Below, in pieces: positions 1 to 8,236 of a DNA stretch of 64,000 nt. The notes beneath the pieces were generated by a model. That model had not been told where the DNA came from and made no database searches. It saw only the letters and a program-made list of their open reading frames with translations. Origin of the DNA: Candidatus Sulfotelmatobacter sp. (GTDB lineage: Bacteria; Acidobacteriota; Terriglobia; Terriglobales; Acidobacteriaceae). The first letter of the stretch is position 1, and each line of letters begins with the position of its first letter. The stretch is taken from assembly GCA_025462865.1 (NCBI GenBank), contig JAOAPI010000106.1:1-64000 (forward strand), given 5' to 3'. The translations under genes and the position numbers were made by a program.

Positions 1-1692
1 ATAACCCAATGTCTTTTACTGCTTTGCGCAACCCTGGTCATCGGCTGGAACGTCCGAACGAGCAACAAGAAGACCCAATTCTTCTGGGCTCTGATGACAT
101 TAGGATGCGGGATGTGGGTGTGTGCGCAGGTTCTTTGGACCTACTTCGAAGTCTATCTGCGACAAGAGGTGCCGAATCCTTTTGCCGGCGACGTGGTTTT
201 GTTTCTCCACGTGGTTCCAATAATGGCGGCTTTGGCAGTACAGCCCCATATCCAACGAGACGGCCATTCCCTGCGGCTCGTGTCGCTGGACTTCTTTCTG
301 TTGCTCACCTGGTGGCTCTATCTATATTTCTTTATTGTGATTCCGTGGCAGTACGTTTCGCCGGACGAAGTGACTTACGGCAGCAGCTTTGACCTGCTCT
401 ATGCTTGTGAACAGGTCGTTCTGATTGTGGCGGCGGGGTTGATTTGGAAGCGCAGCCGGGGACCCTGGCAAAACATCTACGGAAAATTTGTCAAAGCTGC
501 ATTGCTTTACAGCGTCGGCTCCATTGTCGCTGGCGTGGCAATCGATTTTCACCAGTACTACACCGGCAGTCTTTTCGATGTTCCGCTCGTAGCTGCCATG
601 GCACTGTTCGCCGCGGCGGGCAGTGGGTCTTTGCCGGACCAGTCTAGTGAGCAGGCGCCTGGTAACGACCACGGCATGTGGGCGGCGCGGCTGGCGATGA
701 TCGCGGTATTTTCCACTCCTCTTATGGTGGCATGGGCGGAATTTGGAGGAGCTCCGCCGCGGGTGCGTTCCTACCGCCTGTTGCTAACCGTAGGCGCAAT
801 GGTCTTTATGGGTGCGCTCGTATTTCTTAAGCAGCACTGGATGGACCGGGAGCTGCTGCACTTGCTGGGATTATCGCGGCAGAACCTTGAGGAGATGCGG
901 ACGCTGAAAGATGAGTTGGAAAGCAAGGAACAATCTCTGCGCTGGCACAGTCTGGAGCTGCAACACAAGAATCTTGAACTCCAGGAAATCTCTTTCACTG
1001 ATTCATTAACTGGAGTGTGGAACCGTCGTTATCTGGAAGAGATTCTTACCGCCGAAGCCGGCCAGGTGTTGCGAAATTACCAGCGGGCACACGCCGGTGG
1101 TGATGCCCGGAAGCTGGATCACCGCGACCTCGTGTTCATCATGGTCGACATGGATTTCTTCAAGGAAGTAAACGACGTTCATGGTCATCCTGCCGGCGAT
1201 CGGCTACTGCAACGTGTAGCTGAGCGTCTGAGCAAAGTTGTGCGAAAGTCCGATGTTCTGGTCCGGTGGGGAGGAGAAGAATTTCTGATCATGTCCCGCT
1301 CCGCAGACCCCTCCGGCATACCTGCTTTCTGCGAGCGCATTCTGGACGTGATGGCAACTGAAACCTTTGATCTGGGACACGGAGTTCGTGTACGGAAAAC
1401 GTGTTCGGTTGGGTGGGCTCCCTTTCCGTGGAGTCGTGGCGCCTACGAGGCAGTTTGCGCGGAAGAAATTATCGAACTTGCGGACACCGCGCTGTACCGT
1501 GCAAAGGCCGGAGGACGTAATCAGGGAGTCGGTATTTTGCCAGGCGACGGCGCTGCTGCGGCTCCGCATGCGATCACTCTTGATGCCCTGCAGAATGATA
1601 AAAATATTCTCACCCGCACGGTAAAAGTCTATCCCGTGACGAGTTCCCACCCTGTTATTGAGGACCTATCTGTCGAACCGCGAAAGGTCTGA
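1..1692 (+). CDS. Membrane-anchored diguanylate cyclase (GGDEF), 5' end cut by window
   Basis: Makes cyclic di-GMP from two GTP at the cytoplasmic face of the inner membrane. The reading frame is open from base 1, so the true start lies upstream; the ATG at 94 is internal. The first ~270 residues are a run of hydrophobic helices with short loops, a membrane sensor of unassigned type. A short coiled coil (EEMRTLKDELESKEQSL) follows, then a GGDEF domain. The active site is GGEEF (1270-1284), with DMDFFKEVND as the metal-binding strand. An RKSD motif lies five residues before GGEEF and matches the RxxD inhibitory I-site, so an active, product-inhibited enzyme is expected. The C-terminal ~45 residues have no recognisable domain. 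The signal sensed is unknown. The exopolysaccharide locus 37 kb away is a conceivable c-di-GMP target, but nothing here links them. Confidence 0.9.
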   Translation: MTQCLLLLCATLVIGWNVRTSNKKTQFFWALMTLGCGMWVCAQVLWTYFEVYLRQEVPNPFAGDVVLFLHVVPIMAALAVQPHIQRDGHSLRLVSLDFFLLLTWWLYLYFFIVIPWQYVSPDEVTYGSSFDLLYACEQVVLIVAAGLIWKRSRGPWQNIYGKFVKAALLYSVGSIVAGVAIDFHQYYTGSLFDVPLVAAMALFAAAGSGSLPDQSSEQAPGNDHGMWAARLAMIAVFSTPLMVAWAEFGGAPPRVRSYRLLLTVGAMVFMGALVFLKQHWMDRELLHLLGLSRQNLEEMRTLKDELESKEQSLRWHSLELQHKNLELQEISFTDSLTGVWNRRYLEEILTAEAGQVLRNYQRAHAGGDARKLDHRDLVFIMVDMDFFKEVNDVHGHPAGDRLLQRVAERLSKVVRKSDVLVRWGGEEFLIMSRSADPSGIPAFCERILDVMATETFDLGHGVRVRKTCSVGWAPFPWSRGAYEAVCAEEIIELADTALYRAKAGGRNQGVGILPGDGAAAAPHAITLDALQNDKNILTRTVKVYPVTSSHPVIEDLSVEPRKV

Positions 1693-1721
1693 TTTTTCAA
1701 GACGCCCTCCGTCTCCGGCAA

Positions 1722-1750
1722 ATGACGGGAACCCTCAAACCTTGTAATAT
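1722..1750 (+). promoter_or_regulatory. Possible sigma-70 promoter for pyrR
   Basis: ATGACG (1722-1727) and TAATAT (1745-1750) are separated by 17 bp. Each matches consensus at four of six positions. It lies about 67 bp before the pyrR start in an otherwise empty gap. Weak evidence. Confidence 0.28.
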
Positions 1751-1816
1751 CAGGTGACGATACTGCACTGCATTGCACCCGAGAACTGAAGATTGGAACT
1801 TCGCGAGGCATACTGG

Positions 1817-2389
1817 ATGATCAATGCTAAATCTACCCCCCGCAAGACAGGTCTGCGTCAGAAAGCGCAGCTGATGTCGGCATCAGAAATTGAGCGCACG
1901 CTGGTCCGCTTGGCGTATGAGATCGTCGAGAAAAACGGCGGCATTGACAGCCTGGGATTGGTCGGGATTCGCCGCAGAGGCGTCCCCATCGCGGAACGGC
2001 TGGGCAAGATCATCACCCGAATCGAAAATGCAGAAGTTCCGGTGGGCACGCTGGACATCACTTTCTATCGCGATGATCTCTCGACGCTTGGACCCAAGCC
2101 AGTCGTGCAAGACAAGGAGATCGGGTTTTCGATTGAGGACAAAAACATCGTCCTGGTGGATGATGTTCTTTTCACCGGTCGCACAACGCGGGCCGCGCTG
2201 GACGCGTTGTTTTCGCACGGCAGACCGCGGCGAGTGCAATTGTGCGTGCTGATTGACCGCGGGCACCGCGAGTTACCGGTAGAGGCCAGCTTTGTCGGCC
2301 GCAACATTCAGACCACTATGAACGAAGTGATTGAGGTCAAGTTAACTGAGATCGATGATGCCGAAAAGGTTTTGCTGATGGAGAGGTAG
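1817..2389 (+). CDS. pyrR: PyrR bifunctional pyrimidine regulator / uracil phosphoribosyltransferase
   Basis: Phosphoribosyltransferase fold protein. In known family members it binds pyr leader mRNA in response to UMP and can convert uracil plus PRPP to UMP. The PRPP-binding loop is visible as VLVDDVLFTGRTTRAALDAL, and the family-typical GLVGIRRRGVPIAERL and CVLIDRGHRELPVEASFVGR segments are present. I chose the ATG at 1817 because GAGG at 1805-1808 is well spaced; a TTG at 1793 and an ATG at 1874 (MSASEIERT) are alternatives. About 190 residues, slightly longer than the usual ~180. It is not followed by pyrB or pyrC here but by a strong terminator, so it is monocistronic and away from any pyr operon. 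Its place beside a pyrimidine catabolic island may be coincidental. Confidence 0.92.
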   Translation: MINAKSTPRKTGLRQKAQLMSASEIERTLVRLAYEIVEKNGGIDSLGLVGIRRRGVPIAERLGKIITRIENAEVPVGTLDITFYRDDLSTLGPKPVVQDKEIGFSIEDKNIVLVDDVLFTGRTTRAALDALFSHGRPRRVQLCVLIDRGHRELPVEASFVGRNIQTTMNEVIEVKLTEIDDAEKVLLMER

Positions 2390-2415
2390 ATTCGGCGCAG
2401 AGACAAGAAATGAAT

Positions 2416-2448
2416 AAAGGACGGCGGTAAATCGCCGTCCTTTTTATT
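2416..2448. terminator. Intrinsic terminator, probably bidirectional
   Basis: Perfect 8-bp GC stem GGACGGCG/CGCCGTCC (2419-2426 and 2433-2440) with a six-base loop. A/T runs on both sides extend the stem by three A-T pairs and supply a U-tract on either strand. It sits between the convergent pyrR and aldehyde dehydrogenase genes. Confidence 0.85.
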
Positions 2449-2488
2449 TTTGATCTTTAATTCTTGGCCTTTATTCTTAATTAGTGGG

Positions 2489-3994
2489 CTAGGACAATCG
2501 GGTGCAGATCGACTTCGTCTGCGTGTACAGACTAAGCGCGTCATGTCCCATCTCTCGTCCCCATCCTGATTGCTTATATCCGCCGAATGGCAGCGCTGCG
2601 TCGAAGATGTTATAGCAGTTGATCCATACGGTGCCTGCACGCAGTTGCTCCGCGGTGCGATGGGCCTTGCTGATGTCGCGTGTCCAGACTGCGGCAGCTA
2701 GGCCGTATTCGCTGTCGTTGGCGCGCGGCAGAATTTCCTCGGGGTCGTCGAACGGCATCGCCGTCACAACAGGCCCAAAGATTTCTTCCTGCACCACTTT
2801 CATGTTTTCGCGGGTATTTACGAGAACAGTGGGCTCAACGAAATAGCCTTTGTCCCCTTTCTTATGGCCGCCAGCGATGGCAGTGGCGCCCTCTGAGAAG
2901 CCTGATTCCAGGTAGCCGCAGACGCGATTTAACTGTTCCTGAGAAACAAGCGGGCCCATTTGTGTTTCTGGATCGAGGCCCGATCCAACATTAATTTTCT
3001 TCGCGTGTTCAGCAACGCCTTCCACCACGCGATCGAAGACCGGCTTCTCGATGTAGAGGCGCGATCCGGCGCAGCAACACTGGCCGTGATTGAAGAAGAT
3101 CGCGCTCGCTGCGCCCGGGATCGCAGAATCAAGATCTGCGTCCTTGTAAACGACGTTGGGAGATTTACCGCCAAGCTCGAGCGACACTTTTTTCAAGTTG
3201 CCGGCGGCCGCATGGACGATAAGCTTGCCGACTTCCGTGGACCCGGTGAAAGCAATCTTGTCCACCTCGGGATGAGCGGCCAGAGCAGCGCCCGCTGTCT
3301 CTCCGTAGCCCGGGACGATATTCACGACACCTTCAGGGAATCCGGCTTCCATAATCAGTTCGCCAAGACGCAGCGCCGAAAGCGGCGTTTGCTCCGCCGG
3401 TTTCAAGATCACTGTGCAGCCCGAGGCGAGGGCGGGACCCAGCTTCCAGGCGGCCATCAGCAAAGGAAAGTTCCAGGGAATAATTTGGCCTGCGACTCCG
3501 ACAGGCTCTCGCAGTGTGTAGGCAAGATACTTTGCTCCGGGCGTATACGGAACCGAGATCGGAATCGTATTGCCTTCGAGCTTCGTGGTCCAGCCTGCCA
3601 TGTATCGAAACAGATCGACAGCCAAAGGAACATCGGCGGCACGTGCGATGGTGAGAGGCTTGCCATTGTCGAGACTCTCCAAATATGCAAATTCTTCGGT
3701 GTGTGACTCCAGTAAGTCTGCCAGCTTCCAGATAAGGCGTCCACGTTCTGACGCGGTCAATCGCCGCCACGGACCCTGATCGAAGGCCTTTCGCGCGGCC
3801 TTCACCGCCTGCTCAATATCCTGCTGATCGCCCTCTGCAACCTGCGCCAGAACTTCACCAGTTGCGGGATTGTAGGTGGGGAATGTTTTGCCCGAGATGG
3901 AGTTTACCCACTTGCCGTTGATCAACATTTTGCGCGGTTTTTCGATGAACTCCGCGACCTGCGGATGAATTTGTGGTGAAACTGCGATGCCCAT
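2489..3994 (-). CDS. NAD(P)-dependent aldehyde dehydrogenase
   Basis: Oxidises an aldehyde to its acid in the cytoplasm; acetaldehyde from the DeoC reaction is the likely substrate by context. Class I/II ALDH of 501 residues, a normal length. All catalytic features are visible: IPWNFPLLMAAW (oxyanion Asn), ILKPAEQTPL (cofactor Lys), LELGGKSPN (general-base Glu), GQCCCAGSR (nucleophile Cys) and EEIFGPVV (ribose-binding Glu). It reads leftward behind the fused ALDH and deoC, 173 bp after the former, and may be co-transcribed. It ends at the terminator at 2416-2448. An aldehyde other than acetaldehyde cannot be excluded. Confidence 0.9.
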   Translation of the reverse strand: MGIAVSPQIHPQVAEFIEKPRKMLINGKWVNSISGKTFPTYNPATGEVLAQVAEGDQQDIEQAVKAARKAFDQGPWRRLTASERGRLIWKLADLLESHTEEFAYLESLDNGKPLTIARAADVPLAVDLFRYMAGWTTKLEGNTIPISVPYTPGAKYLAYTLREPVGVAGQIIPWNFPLLMAAWKLGPALASGCTVILKPAEQTPLSALRLGELIMEAGFPEGVVNIVPGYGETAGAALAAHPEVDKIAFTGSTEVGKLIVHAAAGNLKKVSLELGGKSPNVVYKDADLDSAIPGAASAIFFNHGQCCCAGSRLYIEKPVFDRVVEGVAEHAKKINVGSGLDPETQMGPLVSQEQLNRVCGYLESGFSEGATAIAGGHKKGDKGYFVEPTVLVNTRENMKVVQEEIFGPVVTAMPFDDPEEILPRANDSEYGLAAAVWTRDISKAHRTAEQLRAGTVWINCYNIFDAALPFGGYKQSGWGREMGHDALSLYTQTKSICTRLS

Positions 3995-4167
3995 ATGTCC
4001 TCCTTAGATCAATCACGAAATCCAGCAAGAAAGTGCATGAATGAAACTCAAGATGCCGAGCAGAGAAGAATGACCGCAACATGCTAGTCCCGGGCAAGAA
4101 CAAAAGCAATCGTCATTGGAAAGATCTCTGGCTGACGATCAAGGGATTGTCGCTCAGAGATGCAGGC

Positions 4168-6546
4168 TCACTCGCCGTAAGGAACCCAGATATTTTTTAC
4201 CTGGGTGGCATGCTCAAGAAACCAGCGTCCTTCAGCCAGCTTCGGATTGAACCAGTCGATGGCTCTGCCCTCGTTCGTCCAGACCTGTTTCAAATTACCG
4301 ACCGACATTGCCTTCGCGGCAGACGCGCTGGCTTCGTCGCCGAATGACCAGAGAGCATCCACATCGTCGTGTTCATCAAGAACTTTCAACAACTGCGAAG
4401 AATAACCGGTAACAATGTTCACAACTCCGCCTGGAACGTCGCTTGTATCGAAGAGTTGATAGAGATCGCCCGTGATTAGGGGATAGGCTTCGGAGGGAAC
4501 AGCGACAACGGTGTTGCCCATTGCGATCGCGGGAAGTACGAGCGACAGGAAACCCAGCAGTGGCGCTTCCGTAGGGCAGATGATCCCCATGGTTCCGAGC
4601 GGCTCGTTCATGGCAATCGCGATATTTCGAAACGGAGGATTGTGAACGGCACCGTCAAATTTGTCAGCCCACGCGGCGTACGAAAAGATACGCTCGATTC
4701 CGAGATCCAATTCGGCTGCCGCTTGCTTCGCTCCGACTGCAGCGGCGAGTCTCCGCACCACGTCGTCGCGGCGTTGCGAAAGATTCTCGGCGCAATAGTA
4801 AAGAACCTGCGCGCGATTGTGTGCGGTTGCTCTTGCCCATCCTTCGGCCTTACGCGCAGCTTCGACGGCGTTGCGAATGTCTTTACGGTTACCCAGTGAA
4901 GCTTCGCCCAACAAATGTCCATCAGGCGAACGGACTTCCATGCTGTAACCGGAATCCGGCCGCGCCTGCTTGCCGCCGATGTACAACTTCACGGTGCGAT
5001 CGATGGCCGGAGTACTGGCGGCTGATTCGTCGTCCTTGGGTGCGGGCAATTGCGCGGCGGGTAACCTGGGCGCGTTCTTAAACCATGTCGGCTGCAAATA
5101 TTCGAGCAGGCCTTCCTTGCCGCCCTCGCGCCCGAATCCGCTTTCGCGGTACCCGCCAAAGCCGCACGAGGCGTCGAACAGATTCGTGCAGTTCACCCAC
5201 ACGACACCGGCTTTCAATTTTGCTGCGACATCCAAAGCCACGTTGATGTTCTCGCTCCAGACACATGCCGCCAAGCCATAGACGGTATTGTTGGCCAGTT
5301 CAACCGCTTCCCGCGGAGTGCGGAACGTCATCGCTGCCAGCACGGGCCCGAAGATTTCCTGCTGCGCAACAATCGATGTGGGATGAACGTTGGTCAGTAA
5401 AGTAGGCGGGTAATAAAAACCGCGCGAAGGGAGCAACAACTCAGGTTGCCAGCAAGTTGCGCCCTCTGCGACGCCTTGACCAACCATGCGTTGGATGCGA
5501 TCCAACTGCACCCGCGCGACGATTGCACCGATGTCGATTGCCTTGTCCAAAGGCGCACCGATGCGAAGCGTCCTCATGCGCTCGCGAATCTTTCCAATCA
5601 ACGGTTCTGCGATGCTCTCCTGCATCAGCAGTCGAGAACCTGCGCAGCAGACCTGTCCCTGGTTGAACCAGATGCCATCGACCAATCCTTCGACCGCGCT
5701 ATCGAGGTCAGCATCGTCGAAGATTATGAATGGAGACTTCCCTCCCAATTCGAGCGATAGACGTTTCGGGGTTGCGGCGGTGGCGCTACGAATCGCGCGT
5801 CCCACTTCGGTGGAACCGGTGAACGCGATTTTGTCCACATCGGAATGTTTCACCAATGCCTCACCGGTTGAGCCATCGCCAGTCACGATATTGACCACAC
5901 CGGCCGGGAGTCCGGCTTCCTGACAAAGTTCGGCGAAGGCGAGCGCCGTCAGAGGAGTAAATTCCGCGGGCTTCAACACGACCGTGTTTCCAGTCGCTAG
6001 AGCCGGTGCAATCTTCCATGCCGCCATGAGCAGTGGGAAATTCCAGGGAATAATCTGGCCGACGACGCCACACGGTTCGTACTCAGGAAATTCCTGATCG
6101 AGAAGTTGCGCCCAGCCCGCATGGTAGTAGAAGTGGCGTGCCACGAGAGGAATGTCGATGTCGCGGCTCTCCCGGATGGGCTTGCCATTGTCCATGGTCT
6201 CGAGAACGGCGAGGAGCCGCGAGTGCTTCTGCACCAACCGCGCCAGGGCATAGAGATAACGCGCGCGGGCATGTGGAGTGAGTGCCCGCCACTTTGGAAA
6301 TGCGGAGCGCGCAGCCTTCACTGCGGCGTCTATGTCCGCCGATGAACCTTGGGCGACGGAAGCGAGTTTCTCGCCGTTCGAGGGATCGGCTGTGTCGAAA
6401 TATTCTCCGGCGGAGGGGGTCTGCCATGAGCCGTTGATGAAGTTTCCGAAGCGATGATTGTGGCGTTGCAGCCAAGCTTGTGCTTCTTTCGGATCTTCGG
6501 GAGCGGGACCGTACTCCATCGTCACAAATTTTTCGGCGATGCTCAT
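4168..6546 (-). CDS. Aldehyde dehydrogenase with a second, degenerate ALDH domain
   Basis: A 792-residue protein made of two ALDH-like units. Residues ~1-480 are a complete dehydrogenase with IPWNFPLLMAAW, VLKPAEFTPL, LELGGKSP, NQGQVCCAGSR and QEIFGPVL. After a ~35-residue linker (PAAQLPAPKDDES), residues ~515-792 restart the ALDH fold at VKLYIGGKQARPDSGY and keep a cofactor-domain-like half (IICPTEAPLLGFLSLV, GGVVNIVTGYSSQLL). This half has no LELGGK and no catalytic Cys. It therefore looks like one active domain plus a pseudo-domain for structure or assembly. The gene lies 45 bp downstream of deoC on the same strand, which points to acetaldehyde removal during deoxyribose breakdown. Only the fusion's purpose is unknown. 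Confidence 0.88.
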   Translation of the reverse strand: MSIAEKFVTMEYGPAPEDPKEAQAWLQRHNHRFGNFINGSWQTPSAGEYFDTADPSNGEKLASVAQGSSADIDAAVKAARSAFPKWRALTPHARARYLYALARLVQKHSRLLAVLETMDNGKPIRESRDIDIPLVARHFYYHAGWAQLLDQEFPEYEPCGVVGQIIPWNFPLLMAAWKIAPALATGNTVVLKPAEFTPLTALAFAELCQEAGLPAGVVNIVTGDGSTGEALVKHSDVDKIAFTGSTEVGRAIRSATAATPKRLSLELGGKSPFIIFDDADLDSAVEGLVDGIWFNQGQVCCAGSRLLMQESIAEPLIGKIRERMRTLRIGAPLDKAIDIGAIVARVQLDRIQRMVGQGVAEGATCWQPELLLPSRGFYYPPTLLTNVHPTSIVAQQEIFGPVLAAMTFRTPREAVELANNTVYGLAACVWSENINVALDVAAKLKAGVVWVNCTNLFDASCGFGGYRESGFGREGGKEGLLEYLQPTWFKNAPRLPAAQLPAPKDDESAASTPAIDRTVKLYIGGKQARPDSGYSMEVRSPDGHLLGEASLGNRKDIRNAVEAARKAEGWARATAHNRAQVLYYCAENLSQRRDDVVRRLAAAVGAKQAAAELDLGIERIFSYAAWADKFDGAVHNPPFRNIAIAMNEPLGTMGIICPTEAPLLGFLSLVLPAIAMGNTVVAVPSEAYPLITGDLYQLFDTSDVPGGVVNIVTGYSSQLLKVLDEHDDVDALWSFGDEASASAAKAMSVGNLKQVWTNEGRAIDWFNPKLAEGRWFLEHATQVKNIWVPYGE

Positions 6547-6591
6547 CAGGTTGAATCGATCCTCTTGTTTTACCGTAGCACTTTGTAGCTG

Positions 6592-7626
6592 CTAAGCGAT
6601 GGGATGACGATACTCCGCCGAATAGCGCCCGGTCACATGATGCTCTAGTTGCCGCTCGATATCGCCAAGTAATCCACTTGCACCGAAGCGAAAAAGTTCC
6701 GCTCGCATCCACGAGTCGCCCAGTTCGTCTTTCATCATGGCGAGCCAGTCAGTCGATTGCTTCGCCGTGCGAATTCCGCCGGCTGCCTTGAAGCCCACAG
6801 CCATTCCGGTCTGCTGAGCGTATTCGCGAATGGCGCGAGTCATGACCAATCCGACGGGCAATGTGGCATTGGTGGTCTCTTTCCCGGTTGAAGTTTTGAT
6901 GAAGTCGGCGCCAGCCATCATGGCTACGACACTGGCGCGCGCCACATTGCGCAAAGTGAGCAAATCGCCGGCGGCAAGGATAACCTTCATGTGGGCGGCT
7001 CCGCAGGCCTGTTTGAAGGCGGCAATCTCATCGTAAAGTGCTTGCCAGCGTCCGCCAAAGACGTGAGCTCGCGTGATCACAACATCGATCTCGTGTGCAC
7101 CTGCCTCGACGGATCGGCGTATTTCCGCGACTCGTTCGGCGAGAGGAGAAAGACCAGCCGGGAATCCGGTGGAAACCGCCGCAACGCGCACGCCGCTTCC
7201 TTCTAAAGCGTGCAGCGCCGTTTCAACAAACACGTGGTAGACACAAACTGCGGCGACCTTCAATTGCAGTTCTTCAATCCCGAGTTTCTGTACGAGATCT
7301 TGCTGCACTGGGTGCCGCGCCTTCGCACACAGACGGCGAACGCGCTCATCCGTGTCGTCGCCGGAGAGCGTGGTTAAATCCATGCAGGAAATTGCCCGAA
7401 GCAGCCACACCGCCTGCCACTCCTTTTTTACTGATCGGCGCGCAACCTGCGACTGGACGCGGCGTTCGACGGCGCTCGTATTCACTCGAACATCCCTGAC
7501 CCAATTCAGATCGAGAGGAATGCCAGCGTTTGCGAGCAGCGAACGATCGGAAAGCGTTGCGATGGAAGCGCCTGCTCTGGGCGGCATCTCGTGTGTGGCT
7601 TCGGGATAGTTACGATCTACCGGCAC
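6592..7626 (-). CDS. deoC: Deoxyribose-phosphate aldolase, long animal-type form
   Basis: Cleaves 2-deoxyribose-5-phosphate to glyceraldehyde-3-phosphate and acetaldehyde. Class I aldolase of 344 residues, against ~250 for the E. coli enzyme. The Schiff-base region GADFIKTSTGKETTNAT and VGFKAAGGIRTAKQ are present. The N-terminal ~100 residues (KKEWQAVWLL, DLTTLSGDDT) and the tail (HHVTGRYSAEY) closely resemble my recollection of vertebrate DERA rather than the short bacterial type. The start is a GTG preceded by AGGCGG; an ATG 39 bp further in is possible. It is first gene of a leftward deoC-ALDH-ALDH unit, divergent from cdd. The phosphopentomutase feeding it is not in the window. Confidence 0.93.
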   Translation of the reverse strand: MPVDRNYPEATHEMPPRAGASIATLSDRSLLANAGIPLDLNWVRDVRVNTSAVERRVQSQVARRSVKKEWQAVWLLRAISCMDLTTLSGDDTDERVRRLCAKARHPVQQDLVQKLGIEELQLKVAAVCVYHVFVETALHALEGSGVRVAAVSTGFPAGLSPLAERVAEIRRSVEAGAHEIDVVITRAHVFGGRWQALYDEIAAFKQACGAAHMKVILAAGDLLTLRNVARASVVAMMAGADFIKTSTGKETTNATLPVGLVMTRAIREYAQQTGMAVGFKAAGGIRTAKQSTDWLAMMKDELGDSWMRAELFRFGASGLLGDIERQLEHHVTGRYSAEYRHPIA

Positions 7627-7825
7627 TGTTTCCGCCTGGGCTCGCCGCAGGGATGTAGCCGCGAAGGTTTGCCCGCCGTGTAATTGTACGGCAGGAAATC
7701 TTGCAACGCGAATCCGGACGGGATAGATTTCGCCTTGGTGTAGACCGAAGAAAAAGCTCTGAATGATTTGGACAGGGTTTACAATTGCCCTCGATTTACC
7801 ACCTCGCCTCGAAAGCCTTTATTTT

Positions 7826-8236
7826 ATGCATAAGAAAGCACAGCCTGCGGGTGTGCAGGCAAAGCTGCTGCAATTCGCGAAGAAGACCATGAAGAACGCC
7901 CATGCGCCCTATTCGAAGTTTCGGGTAGGGGCGGCCGTCCTGCTCTCGAATGGAAAAATATTCTCCGGCTGCAATGTTGAGAATGCTTCTTACGGCATGA
8001 CGAACTGCGCTGAGCGCACCGCGATATTTTCGGCTGTCGCGCAGCTTGGTCCGAAAATAGAGATCCGAGCCGTCTCAGTGGTGAATGATCAGGGTGTTCC
8101 CTGCTCGCCCTGTGGCGCGTGCCGACAGGTGATTTACGAATTCGGCCCTGACGCAACCGTCTTTTTCCAAGGAGCGAACGGGCCGAAGCAGGCTCACATC
8201 ACCGAACTGCTTCCGGAAGGATTTCGTCTCCAGTGA
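7826..8236 (+). CDS. cdd: Cytidine deaminase
   Basis: Zinc hydrolase deaminating cytidine and deoxycytidine to uridine and deoxyuridine. About 136 residues, the homotetrameric type. The zinc site is NCAERTA (Cys plus catalytic Glu) and PCSPCGACRQ (two Cys). The substrate loop FRVGAAVLLSNGKIFSGCNVE, shown here only by its N-terminal FRVGAAV, precedes it. I placed the start at the ATG at 7826 (MHKKAQPAG); an upstream in-frame codon adds 21 residues not seen in the family. Its stop codon overlaps the GTG start of the next gene, implying translational coupling. It begins a rightward cdd-pdp-nup-nucleoside hydrolase unit. A TACAAT hexamer at 7780-7785 could be its -10 box but no -35 is clear. Confidence 0.95.
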   Translation: MHKKAQPAGVQAKLLQFAKKTMKNAHAPYSKFRVGAAVLLSNGKIFSGCNVENASYGMTNCAERTAIFSAVAQLGPKIEIRAVSVVNDQGVPCSPCGACRQVIYEFGPDATVFFQGANGPKQAHITELLPEGFRLQ

